Assembly: GCA_963765815.1 (NCBI GenBank)
Contig: CAVXXT010000001.1
Span: forward strand, 124,001 to 188,000
DNA from: DATLNF01 sp963765815
Lineage (GTDB): Bacteria > Actinomycetota > Actinomycetes > BP-191
DNA length: 64,000 nt
Direction: 5' to 3'
The translations under genes were made by a program, and so were the position numbers. Positions 7,704 through 16,352 of this stretch are shown here, one piece after another. A model generated the notes under the pieces. The model did not search any database. It was not told the DNA's origin and worked only from the letters and a program-made list of their open reading frames with translations. The number at the start of each line of letters is the position of its first letter. The stretch's first letter is position 1.

Positions 7704-8828
7704 ATGAAGTCACCGTTCACCCGACGCGCCGAGGCTTTCGCCGACGCGCTCGAGCATGCGTCCACCACCGGCGCCGTCCCCGCCGCGCACGCCGGGGTCG
7801 CGCCGCTCGTGTTCCTGGCCGAGCGCCTCGTCGCCGTGCCCCAGGTGCCGGTCGGCGGTGCCATGAACGGCTTCCGTGCGCACCTGATGACCCAGGCGTC
7901 GGCCACCCTCGCCCCCGTCACCGCCCCTGGGGTCCCCTCGATGCCGACTCCCGGGGTGCCCGCGTCGACCGTGCCCAGCGCCGGGACGACCGTGCCCAGC
8001 GCCGTGACCGCCGCCCCGCACGTGCTCGCCGGCACCGCCGGCCAGCTGGTCGCCGGGGCGCTCGCGATGGCGGTCGCCGTCACCGGCGCCGGTGTCGCGG
8101 CGCAGCGCTCGGTGCCCGGCCAGCCGTTCTACGGCCTCAAGCGGCTCGTCGAGAGCATCCAGCGCGCCAACGCCGGCTCGCCGGTCGACCAGGCTCGCCA
8201 GCTCTCCGACGAGGCGTCGGCGCGGCTCGACGAGCTGCAGCGGATGCTGGCCGACGGCTCGCTGAGCGCCGCTGCCCAGCAGCGCGTGGCCGACCTCCTC
8301 GCGGACCTCGCGCTCGCGCTCGACCACGCCCTCGACCAGCTGACCGGCGTCGGCGCCGTTCCCGCAGAGCTCGTCGCGCAGCTCACCACGGCCTGGAACA
8401 CCCTTGCCGAGCTGGTTCCTTCGCTCCCGGCGGCTTCGCAGCCGGACGCGCTGGCCGTGCTCTCCGAGGTCAACAACCGCCTCGGCGTGATCGTCGACGG
8501 CGCCTCGCCGGTCAACGGCGGTGTCCCGCACACGCCGGCCCCGATCGTCATCCCGACCATCGACGTGCCGACCGCGCTGCCGACCGCGCTGCCGACCGCG
8601 GTCCCGACGGTGGCGCCGACCGCGCTGCCGACGACGGTGCCGACGCCGACCGTGCTGCCGACCGCGGTCCCGACGGTGCTGCCGACCTCACTGCCGACGA
8701 CGGTGCCGACGACGGTGCCGACGCCGACCGCGCTGCCCAGCGACCTCCCGAGCATCTCGCCGTTCATCGAGCTGCCGCTGGTGGGCCCGATCTTCGCCCC
8801 GCGGATCCAGATCGGGTCGAGCCGCTAG
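7704..8828 (+). CDS. DUF5667 membrane protein with Pro-Thr repeat tail
   Basis: A 374-residue protein. A cytoplasmic N-terminal part resembles DUF5667 proteins (FTRRAEAFADALE). A membrane segment lies at about residues 112-135 (AGQLVAGALAMAVAVTGAGV), followed by the DUF5667 signature PGQPFYGLKRLVESIQ and a helical extracellular region. A long Pro-Thr repeat then precedes a hydrophobic end. ATG 7704 has GGAGG eight bases upstream. DUF5667 proteins are frequently anti-sigma partners, but no ECF sigma gene is adjacent. The Pro-Thr stalk would let the C-terminus cross the cell wall. Role unknown. Confidence 0.75.
   Translation: MKSPFTRRAEAFADALEHASTTGAVPAAHAGVAPLVFLAERLVAVPQVPVGGAMNGFRAHLMTQASATLAPVTAPGVPSMPTPGVPASTVPSAGTTVPSAVTAAPHVLAGTAGQLVAGALAMAVAVTGAGVAAQRSVPGQPFYGLKRLVESIQRANAGSPVDQARQLSDEASARLDELQRMLADGSLSAAAQQRVADLLADLALALDHALDQLTGVGAVPAELVAQLTTAWNTLAELVPSLPAASQPDALAVLSEVNNRLGVIVDGASPVNGGVPHTPAPIVIPTIDVPTALPTALPTAVPTVAPTALPTTVPTPTVLPTAVPTVLPTSLPTTVPTTVPTPTALPSDLPSISPFIELPLVGPIFAPRIQIGSSR
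8568..8740 (+). repeat. Degenerate Pro-Thr codon repeat
   Basis: About 19 units of three residues in the pattern P-T-(A/V/L) are encoded by variants of CCGACCGCG, CTGCCGACG and GTGCCGACG. The units are related but not identical, which suggests old slippage expansion with selection on the protein. Length variation between strains is likely. Confidence 0.85.
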
Positions 8829-8831
8829 GGG

Positions 8832-9695
8832 TCAAGCCCGGTAGACCGGCCGCTTCAGCAGCACCCGGACGCGGCCGCCGTTCGACGAGACGCCGACGGC
8901 GTCCCAGCCGTCGGCGCCCAGCTCGGCGAGACGCACGTCGAGCCGCGACAGGTCGGGCGTGTAGCCGGGGTGGGCGCTCGGCAGGTCGTCGCCGACGAAG
9001 AAGTACTCCCAGAACGGCCCGTGCTCGGGTCGGGGACGCCTCGTCGGGTCGAGCGGGGCCGGCCGCACGTCGGCGGGCGTCCCACCGGGTCGCGCCGTCG
9101 TCGACGGCTCGGCCGGCGGCAGCGGCTCGACGTCGTCGTACGCCGGGTCCCAGGCCGCCTCGAGCGCCAGCAGCACCGACGCCGGCGTGGCGACGGCCAT
9201 CGTCACCGAGGCCCGGCCGGTGGCGTCGCGCACAGCCTCGATCGCCCGTCGGTCGAACGGGTCCGCTGCCGCCACCCGCACCCAGGTCGGCCCCGCGTCG
9301 AGCGGCACCAGCCGCAGCGCCGCTGCCAGGGCGCGGGGGAGCACACGGACGACCGCGGGGGACACGTCCATCTCGACCGGGTCGACGTGCTCGAAGCCGG
9401 TGATGGCGGCGAGCCCGGCGGCGATGTCGTTCTCGGTGGCCAGGCCTCTGGCGACCACGATCGCGCCCAGACGGCGGTCACGAGCGTTGCCCTGCCCGCC
9501 CCGTCGCTGCTCGGCCAGGCACTCGTCGAGCTGGGCCGGCGTGAGGATCCCGGCCGCGATCAGCGCCTCGCCGATGCGGATGCGGGCCGGCGCCGCGCCC
9601 TTGCCGCTGTGCACCGGCTTGATGACGGTCGGGGGCACGGTGAAGTCGACCCCCGGGTACGCCGCGACGACCTCCGGCGGGACCGACTCATCCAT
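8832..9695 (-). CDS. Stand-alone MshEN/GspE-N domain protein with DUF4177-like C-terminus
   Basis: About 287 residues. After a short leader come two tandem MshEN-like half motifs: RIGEALIAAGILTPAQLDE and RLGAIVVARGLATENDI. This is the repeat that binds cyclic di-GMP in type II secretion/type IV pilus ATPases. The ATPase domain itself is missing. After a Pro-rich linker, the C-terminus (LAELGADGWDAVGVSS) resembles DUF4177. ATG 9695 is chosen; GTG or ATG codons up to 9737 are alternatives and no strong ribosome site decides. Convergent with the DUF5667 gene (3 bases apart). The c-di-GMP role is inferred from the motif only. Confidence 0.75.
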   Translation of the reverse strand: MDESVPPEVVAAYPGVDFTVPPTVIKPVHSGKGAAPARIRIGEALIAAGILTPAQLDECLAEQRRGGQGNARDRRLGAIVVARGLATENDIAAGLAAITGFEHVDPVEMDVSPAVVRVLPRALAAALRLVPLDAGPTWVRVAAADPFDRRAIEAVRDATGRASVTMAVATPASVLLALEAAWDPAYDDVEPLPPAEPSTTARPGGTPADVRPAPLDPTRRPRPEHGPFWEYFFVGDDLPSAHPGYTPDLSRLDVRLAELGADGWDAVGVSSNGGRVRVLLKRPVYRA

Positions 9696-9859
9696 GCGGA
9701 TCAGTATCGCGCCCCGCGCCCGGGAAAATCCGGACATCGGGGACGTCGCCCGTTCCGCTCCGCGGTGCTTGTCGGTAGTCTCCCCGTCACGCTGCGTGAC
9801 CAGATCGCGCGCGCGTCCCCGGCGATGGCCCCCGGGGAGGGAGTCCCAGGGGAGCTCGG

Positions 9860-11416
9860 GTGGGGGAGTTCAGCTCGGCGCGGCTCTCCCGCCGTGGGCT
9901 GCTGCAGGCCACCACCGCGGGTGCCGTGCTCGTCGGCGCCGGCGTCGCCGTCGCCGACCCGGGACAGCCAGCCGCTCCGCAGGCCGGCAGCGGGTCGTCC
10001 GGACGCCGACTCGCCCTGAGCACCGACCCGGTCCTGCACGCGATCCGCCGGCTCAGCTTCGGCCCGACCCAGGAGCTGGTCGACCACGTGCGCTCGGTCG
10101 GCGTCGCGGCCTGGGTGGAGGAGCAGCTGGCGCCGAGCCTGCTCCCGGACACCGAGGTGGAGCGGATCCTCGCGCTGTTCCCGACGCTTCGGCTGTCCAA
10201 CGCGGCGCTGCAGGCGGCGTACGCCAATAAGCGGGCCACCGTGGTGCAGGAGCTGCAGGCCGCGACGCTGGTGCGGGCGGTGTGGAGCACCCGCCAGCTG
10301 CACGAGGTGATGGTCGACCACTGGTCCAACCACTTCCACATCCACCTGCTCAACGACGACGCGCTGATGTTCAAGACCGGCGACGACCGCGACGTCATCC
10401 GCACGCACGCGCTCGGCCGCTTCGCCGATCTGCTCGTCGCGTCCGCGCAGAGCCCGGCGATGCTGACCTACCTGCACAACTGGAAGTCGTCGGGCACCAA
10501 CCCCAACGAGGACTACGGCCGCGAGCTGCTCGAGCTGCACACCCTCGGCGTCGACGGCGGCTACACCGAGAACGACGTGAAGAACGTCGCGCTCTGCCTG
10601 ACCGGCTGGGACATCGACCCGTCGTCGCTCGACTTCGCCTACCGGCCGGAGCGGCACTACGTCGGGCCGCTGAAGGTGCTCGGCTGGCGCGCCGCCAACG
10701 ACGACGCGAGCCAGGGGGTCGAGACGGGCCTGTCACTGCTCGACTACCTCGCGCACCACCCGAGCACGGCCCGCCACGTCGCCCGCCGACTGTGCACGCG
10801 GCTGGTGGCCGACCGGCCGCCGAAGTCGCTCGTCGACGCCGCCGCGAAGGTCTACCTCGCCAACGACACGCAGATCGCACCGGTGATCCGGCACATCGTG
10901 TCCAGCGGGGCGTTCGCGTCGAGCGGCGGGCTGAAGTTCCGCCGACCGCTGGAGCTGCTCTCGGCGACGCTGCGCGCGATCGACGCGCGGTACGACGTGG
11001 CGGCCGGCTCCGAGGTGGCCGCGGACCTCATCTACCTGCTGCAGGGTCTGGGTCACCCGCCGTTCGGCTGGCGGACCCCGGACGGCTACCCGGACGCGAC
11101 TCCGGCGTGGCTGTCGACCCAGTCGCTGCTGCAGCGGTGGAACCTCCAGCAGCACCTCGTCGTGCGCGGCGTCCGCGGGCTCTCCGGCCCGAGGCTGGAG
11201 CCGGCCGGCGTACCGGCCGCAACCACTGCGGGCCGCCTGGTCGACGACACCGCGGAGCGCCTGGTGTTCCAGCGGATGTCGGCCGAGCACCGGGCCGCGC
11301 TGCTCGCCTCGCTCGGCAAGCGCGAGACCGACTCGCTGAGCCCGGCCGACGTGACCGCCGCCCTCCCGCAGCTGAGCGGGCTGGTGCTCAGCTCGCCGTA
11401 CCTGCAGCTGCGATGA
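9860..11416 (+). CDS. DUF1800 family protein, Tat-exported
   Basis: A 518-residue DUF1800 protein with a twin-arginine signal (SRRGLLQATTAGAVLVGAG, residues 9-27). DUF1800 hallmarks include AIRRLSFGPTQELVDHV, WSNHFHIH, GRELLELHTLG and LTGWDID. The family is widespread but biochemically uncharacterised, and is usually encoded beside a DUF1501 protein, as here. Start GTG 9860 overlaps no other gene. Tat export implies folding, perhaps with a cofactor, before secretion. Confidence 0.9.
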   Translation: MGEFSSARLSRRGLLQATTAGAVLVGAGVAVADPGQPAAPQAGSGSSGRRLALSTDPVLHAIRRLSFGPTQELVDHVRSVGVAAWVEEQLAPSLLPDTEVERILALFPTLRLSNAALQAAYANKRATVVQELQAATLVRAVWSTRQLHEVMVDHWSNHFHIHLLNDDALMFKTGDDRDVIRTHALGRFADLLVASAQSPAMLTYLHNWKSSGTNPNEDYGRELLELHTLGVDGGYTENDVKNVALCLTGWDIDPSSLDFAYRPERHYVGPLKVLGWRAANDDASQGVETGLSLLDYLAHHPSTARHVARRLCTRLVADRPPKSLVDAAAKVYLANDTQIAPVIRHIVSSGAFASSGGLKFRRPLELLSATLRAIDARYDVAAGSEVAADLIYLLQGLGHPPFGWRTPDGYPDATPAWLSTQSLLQRWNLQQHLVVRGVRGLSGPRLEPAGVPAATTAGRLVDDTAERLVFQRMSAEHRAALLASLGKRETDSLSPADVTAALPQLSGLVLSSPYLQLR

Positions 11417-12723
11417 GGCCGGACATGGACGCTCAGCTCGCCGACCTCGCCACGGGCTGCGGGTGCGACCCTCGCGACGAGTCGGCGCCCGGGGCGCTGG
11501 CCGGCGACCTGACCCGCCGCCGACTGCTGACCGGGCTCGGCGCGGTCGGCGCGCTCACCGTGGCGGAGGCGTCGATGCCGCGGCTCGCCTTCGCGGCGGG
11601 CGGCCCGGCGACCGGCGACCTGATCGTCTCGATCTTCCTGCGCGGCGCGATGGACGGCCTGTCGGCCGTCGTCCCGTACGCCGACGCCGACTACCACGCG
11701 GCGCGGCCGGGCATCCGGGTGCCCGCCAACGCGGTGCACAAGCTGGACGCGAGCTTCGGGCTGCACCCGGTCCTCGCGCCGCTGCTGCCGGCCTGGCGTC
11801 GCCGGCACCTCGCGGTCGTGCACGCCGTCGGCAGCCCGCACCCGACCCGCAGCCACTTCGACGCGCAGGACTTCATGGAGCGCGGCGTGCCGGGCAGCAC
11901 GACGCTGTCCACCGGCTGGCTGGGCCGCCACCTGGCCACCCGCAACGGCCGCTCGACCCTGCGCGCCGTCGCGGTCGGCGGCAACGTCCAGCTGTCGCTG
12001 CGCGGGCCGGTCCCGGCGGTGGCGCTGAAGCGGATCTCCGACTTCACGCTGATCGCCGAGGACGCCGAGCGGGCGGTGCTCGAGACCACGCTCGATCGGC
12101 TCTACGCCGGCCTGACCCACCCGATGGGCGCCTCCGGGGTCAGCACGGTCGGCGCGGCCCGACGGCTGCGCGCCCTGGCCAGCACGACGTACAAGCCGGC
12201 CGGTGGCGCGAAGTACCCGGACACCGAGCTGGGCCGCCAGCTCACCGAGGTGGCCCGGCTGGCGAAGGCCCGGCTCGGCCTCGAGGCGGCCACCGTCGAC
12301 GCCAACGGCTGGGACACCCACGACGCCATGGGCTCGGCGAAGTCCGGCCGGATGGCGGCCCTGCTCGCCGACCTGGGCCAGTCGCTGGGCGCGTTCTACG
12401 CCGACCTCGCCGGCATGCGCGGGGTGACCCTCGTCGTCATGAGCGAGTTCGGCCGCCGGGTCGCCGAGAACGGCAGCGGCGGCACCGACCACGGCCACGG
12501 CGGCGTGATGTTCGTGATGGGCGCCGGGATCCGCGGCGGCCGCGTCTACGGCCGCTGGCCCGGGCTGGCCCCGGGCCGGCTCGACCGCGGCGACCTGCGG
12601 GTCACCACCGACTACCGGGACGTGCTCGGCGAGGTGCTGACCGCGCGTGGAGGGGGCACGCGGATGGCCAGCGTCTTCCCGCGGCACACGCTGCGGCCGC
12701 TCGGACTCGCCGTCCCTCGCTGA
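11413..12723 (+). CDS. DUF1501 family protein (alkaline-phosphatase-like fold), Tat-exported
   Basis: A 436-residue partner of the DUF1800 gene, overlapping it by ATGA, so it is translationally coupled. A twin-arginine signal (TRRRLLTGLGAVGALTV) lies near residue 35. DUF1501 motifs include IFLRGAMDGLSAVVPY, HPTRSHFDAQDFME, DANGWDTHDAMG, MSEFGRR and TDHGHGG. The conserved Asp/His/Glu residues resemble metal ligands of the alkaline-phosphatase superfamily, so a metal-dependent hydrolase or sulfatase-like role is possible but unproven. Confidence 0.9.
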   Translation: MRPDMDAQLADLATGCGCDPRDESAPGALAGDLTRRRLLTGLGAVGALTVAEASMPRLAFAAGGPATGDLIVSIFLRGAMDGLSAVVPYADADYHAARPGIRVPANAVHKLDASFGLHPVLAPLLPAWRRRHLAVVHAVGSPHPTRSHFDAQDFMERGVPGSTTLSTGWLGRHLATRNGRSTLRAVAVGGNVQLSLRGPVPAVALKRISDFTLIAEDAERAVLETTLDRLYAGLTHPMGASGVSTVGAARRLRALASTTYKPAGGAKYPDTELGRQLTEVARLAKARLGLEAATVDANGWDTHDAMGSAKSGRMAALLADLGQSLGAFYADLAGMRGVTLVVMSEFGRRVAENGSGGTDHGHGGVMFVMGAGIRGGRVYGRWPGLAPGRLDRGDLRVTTDYRDVLGEVLTARGGGTRMASVFPRHTLRPLGLAVPR

Positions 12724-12789
12724 GGGCGCGGAGCAGAACTCGACCAGAGGCGAACCTGTACGACGTCTGAGCGCTCTGAAGGTGTGACC

Positions 12790-12808
12790 GGCCCCTCCCA
12801 GCGGGGCC
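12790..12808 (+). terminator. GC hairpin between DUF1501 and VWA genes
   Basis: GGCCCC (12790-12795) pairs with GGGGCC (12803-12808) around a 7-nt loop, 20 bases before the next start. No T-tract follows. It may attenuate readthrough from the upstream pair or simply be leader structure. Confidence 0.4.
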
Positions 12809-12827
12809 CGGCGAGAGAGGTCGACAC

Positions 12828-15569
12828 GTGCGAGGACGGCACCGGCGTACGACGCTGTGGCTCCTCGCTGCCACCCTGCTCGTCGGCCCTTCCGCGGCGC
12901 TGACCGGCAACGCCGCCGAGTGCAAGGGGGTCCGCCCCGGCAAGGACGGCTGGACCCGCGTGGCCGCGCCGGAGTTCCCGGAGACGTTCGAGGAGAGCCC
13001 TGGCATCGTCGGCCATGTCATCGTCCCGTCGAAGGTCTCCACCCTGGTCGTGACCAACGGCTTCGACGTCATGCGCTCGGTCGACGACGGTTGCACCTGG
13101 ACGCCGTCGGAGATCCGCTCGCCCGGCCCGACCGACAGCGTCGGGATCACGGTGGCGATCGGCGGGCCGTCGGCGCTGCTCGAGCTCGACACGTCGACGT
13201 TCAGCGTGCAGAGCAAGCGGGTGTACCTGCTCGCCAAGGGCTCGTACGTCGCCAGCACCATCACGCTCGACGGCAACGAGGCGGCAACCGTCGGGCCGCA
13301 GGTCTACGTCAGCGAGGACGGCGGCGCGACCTTCGCGCCGAAGCTCGCGGGGCTGCCCGCTCTGGGTGAGCCGTTGCGCATCCGGGTCGCGGACGGGGTC
13401 GAGAACGTCGCGTACATCGCGGTCGCCGACCCGGTGCGGGGGGGCCAGGCGCTCTACATCACGCGGGACGCCGGCGAGTCGTGGGCCAAGACCACCGGCG
13501 ACACCATCCTGCCGACCGAGAACGGCTCGATCGTCGACTTCGCGATCGACCCCGGCCGCCCCGACCAGGTGTGGGCGTGGGACGAGGAGACGCTGTTCCG
13601 CTCCACCAACGCCGGCAAGACCTTCACCCCGGTGAAGGAGGTCACCACGCCGGTCTCGACCATCGAGTTCACCGCGAAGGGCATCGGCCGGATCTCCGAC
13701 GTCCGCGTCTACCGGATGGGCGCGGCGATCGCCGACTTCAGCGTCGCCCCGTCCGTCTCGTGGTCGGAGCAGAAGGCTCCCGCGGCGATCACGTCGACGA
13801 CGTCGGTGCCCTACGTCGGCGTACGCGTGCTCGCCAGCGCGCAGCAGGTCTTCTCCTACTACTTCAACACCCGCACCCAGGCGATCGCCGGGCCGGTCGA
13901 CATCTCGCCGTACGGCGTCGACCCGGTCGACCTCGAGGGCGGCTACACCGAGAAGACCCGCGGCGCGATCGTGGTGGGGCGCACCCTGACGCACCTGCTC
14001 CGGCGCGATCCCCGCATCCCGCCCGGTCCGATCCCGCCCCTGCCGCCGATCGGCAGTCTCGGCGACTGCCTGCCCGAGCCCTTGGGCGGCAACGCGTTTC
14101 GCCCGAGTGCCCGGGAGATCGTCCTCAAGCCCGGTGAGCGGCGGCGGATCACCTACGACCTCAACCTGCCGCCGGTGCCGAGCGACCTCGACGTCAACTT
14201 CATGCTCGACACCACCGGCTCGATGTCCGGCGTCATCGCCGGGCTGCGCGAGGACATCAAGGGCATCGTCGAGGACATCTGCGACCAGGGCGTGCCGGTG
14301 CAGTTCGGCCTGGCCGACTTCCGTGAGTTCGAGGGTCCGTTCAGCGGCAGCGTGAGCACCGGCGGCGGCGGTCCCGACGACCCGTACCAGTTCCCGTACC
14401 GGCGGCGGCTGCCGATCAGCCCGGTCGGCCCGGAGCTGCGCAAGGCGATCGGCGAGCTCGACACCGGCGGCGGCGCCACGGACGGCGGCGACGCCGGTCT
14501 CGAGGCGATCTACCAGGCGGCGACCGGCGCCGGGCGCAAGGACCCCGTCACGGGCCAGGTCATCATCCGCCGGAACGAGGGGGCGAACTTCCGGCCTGGC
14601 TCGCTCAAGGTGATCGTCGTCGCCATCGACACGTCGTGGCGCGAGGCCGTGCCCGGCTACCCGGGCCCGTCGTTCGACACCGTCGTGAAGGAGCTTCGCC
14701 CGCGCGGCATCAAGGTGGTCGGCCTCGCGATCGGCGAGCGCAGCTCGACCGGCGGGCTGGAGACCAACAAGCAGCAGCTGTCGCGGATGGGCATCGCGAC
14801 GAAGACGCTGGCGCCGGAGGGCGGGACCGACTGCGACGGAGACGGCGCCGTCGACGTCGAGGAGGGCGAGCCGCTGGTCTGCGTCCTCACCGACCCCGGC
14901 CGCGACGCCGTCGAGCTGGCCCCGGCGATGAACGGCCTGCTGTCGGCGCTCGAGGACCGCGCCTCGATCGGCATCGAGCTGGTCGGCGACCCCTCGGTGC
15001 TCGCCCCCGGCGGCACGCAGCTGCGCAACGACATCGACGTCAAGAAGCCGAGCCGGCTGGCCTTCGACTCGTGGTTCGTGTGCGACGAGGCGGGCTACGG
15101 CAAGAGCTTCCCCGTCACGGTCAACGCGACCAGCCGCGGGCGGATCCTCGCGACGACGCCGGTGACCGTGAAGTGCGGGGTGCCGAAGCAGGACCCCCTG
15201 CCGGCGCCGTTCATCGCGCCGATCGTCGCGGCCGCGGTCCCGCCGCCCCCGCCGCCCCCGGCGCCCGTCACGGTGACCCAGGCGCAGCCCAACCCGAACC
15301 CGAACCCCAACCCGCAGCCCAACCCGCAGCCCAACGTCGGCGTCGCGGCGGAGGAGCAGGAGCAGATCCAGGTCGCGCTCGCCACCGTCGACATCGCGCC
15401 GGAGGCCGAGCCCGAGGGTCAGCTCGCGATGTCCCGCGTGTCGGAGGAGGACGCGACCGCTCAGGTGGCGACGGTGCTGCTGGCCGCCGGGCTCACCGCC
15501 GGCGCGGCGTACGGCCTGGGCCTGCGACGTCGCGCCCAGCCCCAGCTCGCCCGCGTCACAGCGGACTGA
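12828..15569 (+). CDS. Surface protein: beta-propeller (BNR-like) region plus VWA domain
   Basis: A 913-residue secreted, C-terminally anchored protein. A signal peptide (LWLLAATLLVGPSAALTG) is followed by about 400 residues with BNR/sialidase-like repeats such as VYVSEDGGATF, YITRDAGESW and FRSTNAGKTF, which form beta-propellers. A von Willebrand A domain follows, with MIDAS motif DTTGSMSG (Asp about 461). A Pro-rich stretch and an Asn-Pro/Gln-Pro repeat near residues 820-840 lead to a terminal membrane segment (VATVLLAAGLTAGAAYGLG) and basic tail. There is no LPXTG motif. Likely adhesion or protein-binding; the partner is unknown. Confidence 0.85.
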   Translation: MRGRHRRTTLWLLAATLLVGPSAALTGNAAECKGVRPGKDGWTRVAAPEFPETFEESPGIVGHVIVPSKVSTLVVTNGFDVMRSVDDGCTWTPSEIRSPGPTDSVGITVAIGGPSALLELDTSTFSVQSKRVYLLAKGSYVASTITLDGNEAATVGPQVYVSEDGGATFAPKLAGLPALGEPLRIRVADGVENVAYIAVADPVRGGQALYITRDAGESWAKTTGDTILPTENGSIVDFAIDPGRPDQVWAWDEETLFRSTNAGKTFTPVKEVTTPVSTIEFTAKGIGRISDVRVYRMGAAIADFSVAPSVSWSEQKAPAAITSTTSVPYVGVRVLASAQQVFSYYFNTRTQAIAGPVDISPYGVDPVDLEGGYTEKTRGAIVVGRTLTHLLRRDPRIPPGPIPPLPPIGSLGDCLPEPLGGNAFRPSAREIVLKPGERRRITYDLNLPPVPSDLDVNFMLDTTGSMSGVIAGLREDIKGIVEDICDQGVPVQFGLADFREFEGPFSGSVSTGGGGPDDPYQFPYRRRLPISPVGPELRKAIGELDTGGGATDGGDAGLEAIYQAATGAGRKDPVTGQVIIRRNEGANFRPGSLKVIVVAIDTSWREAVPGYPGPSFDTVVKELRPRGIKVVGLAIGERSSTGGLETNKQQLSRMGIATKTLAPEGGTDCDGDGAVDVEEGEPLVCVLTDPGRDAVELAPAMNGLLSALEDRASIGIELVGDPSVLAPGGTQLRNDIDVKKPSRLAFDSWFVCDEAGYGKSFPVTVNATSRGRILATTPVTVKCGVPKQDPLPAPFIAPIVAAAVPPPPPPPAPVTVTQAQPNPNPNPNPQPNPQPNVGVAAEEQEQIQVALATVDIAPEAEPEGQLAMSRVSEEDATAQVATVLLAAGLTAGAAYGLGLRRRAQPQLARVTAD

Positions 15570-15605
15570 CTCGCCTCCGCCCGGCCCGCGCCGAACTGTG
15601 TACGC

Positions 15606-15628
15606 CGGCGCGCGGTGTGCCCGCGCCG
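15606..15628. terminator. Bidirectional GC hairpin between convergent genes
   Basis: CGGCGCG (15606-15612) and CGCGCCG (15622-15628) form a 7-bp stem with a 9-nt loop between the convergent VWA and HD-domain genes. It is suitable as a terminator in either direction, though U-tracts are absent, as is common at this GC content. Confidence 0.5.
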
Positions 15629-15659
15629 TGGCGGACACAGAACGGCAGGGGCGGCGCCG

Positions 15660-16202
15660 TCAGGCGATCTTGACCTCGCCGAAGACCTTGCGGACGAGCG
15701 GCTCGAAGTGCTCGAGCGTCTCGGAGTCGTACGCCGGGTCGAACGCGGTCTGGTCCCACTCGTCGGTGAACTGCTCGGCGGCGGTGTACCACGGCTCGGC
15801 GGCGTACTTGGCCCGTTCCTCGGGGTTCTTGCCGAGCAGCTCGTAGTAGTGCCGGCCCTGGAAGTCCTGGTGGGTGCCGATGATCTTGTACGTCTCCTCG
15901 GAGACGTAGGGCTTGAGGATCTCCGCGGCGATGGCCGGGTGGTTGGCCACCGAGATGACCTTGCCGATGTCGTGGCACAGCGCGCCGACGACGAGGTCGT
16001 CCGGGGCGCCCGCCCGCTCGGCGAGGGTCGCGGTCTGCAGCGCGTGCGCGAGCTGGTTGACGCCGAACCCGCCGCTGAAGCCTTCCAGCTGTCGCAGCAT
16101 CGCGAGGACGCGGTCGGCGACCTGCTCCTGGTAGGGGACGGTCTCCTGGGCGATGACCATCCAGTCCTCGACCGTGCCCTTGTCCATCCGCGTGAACGCC
16201 AT
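15660..16202 (-). CDS. HD-domain protein, PhnZ/MIOX-like (candidate di-iron oxygenase)
   Basis: A 180-residue HD-fold protein. The metal ligands appear in NQLAHALQTATLAERAGA, LCHDIGKV (the HD pair), GTHQDFQGRHYY and DEWDQTAFD. The first segment and its neighbourhood resemble PhnZ, the mixed-valent di-iron oxygenase that cleaves a phosphonate C-P bond, more than HD phosphohydrolases. ATG 16202 has AGGAG eight bases upstream. No phosphonate genes are nearby, so the substrate is open. A phosphohydrolase activity remains the alternative. Confidence 0.75.
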   Translation of the reverse strand: MAFTRMDKGTVEDWMVIAQETVPYQEQVADRVLAMLRQLEGFSGGFGVNQLAHALQTATLAERAGAPDDLVVGALCHDIGKVISVANHPAIAAEILKPYVSEETYKIIGTHQDFQGRHYYELLGKNPEERAKYAAEPWYTAAEQFTDEWDQTAFDPAYDSETLEHFEPLVRKVFGEVKIA

Positions 16203-16281
16203 GTGCAGGTCTCCTCGCTGCGCTGATCGGTACGCCGAGCATCGCACGGCAGCCGAGCCCCGTGAACGCCCCGCGCACGAA

Positions 16282-16330
16282 GATCATGAGCGGCTACGAG
16301 CGCTCTAGGGCGTCGTAGGTGCTCATGATC
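16282..16330. repeat. 49-nt imperfect nested palindrome
   Basis: Arms 16282-16291 and 16321-16330 (GATCATGAGC and its complement) are perfect. A 2x2 mismatch follows, then CTACGA (16294-16299) pairs with TCGTAG (16313-16318). The inner sequence CTAC-GAGCGC matches the core of the palindrome at 2867-2941. It lies between two minus-strand genes and could end the transcript of the upstream SDR pair. Confidence 0.75.
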
Positions 16331-16352
16331 ATGGGCGCGGAGGAGACCAGAC

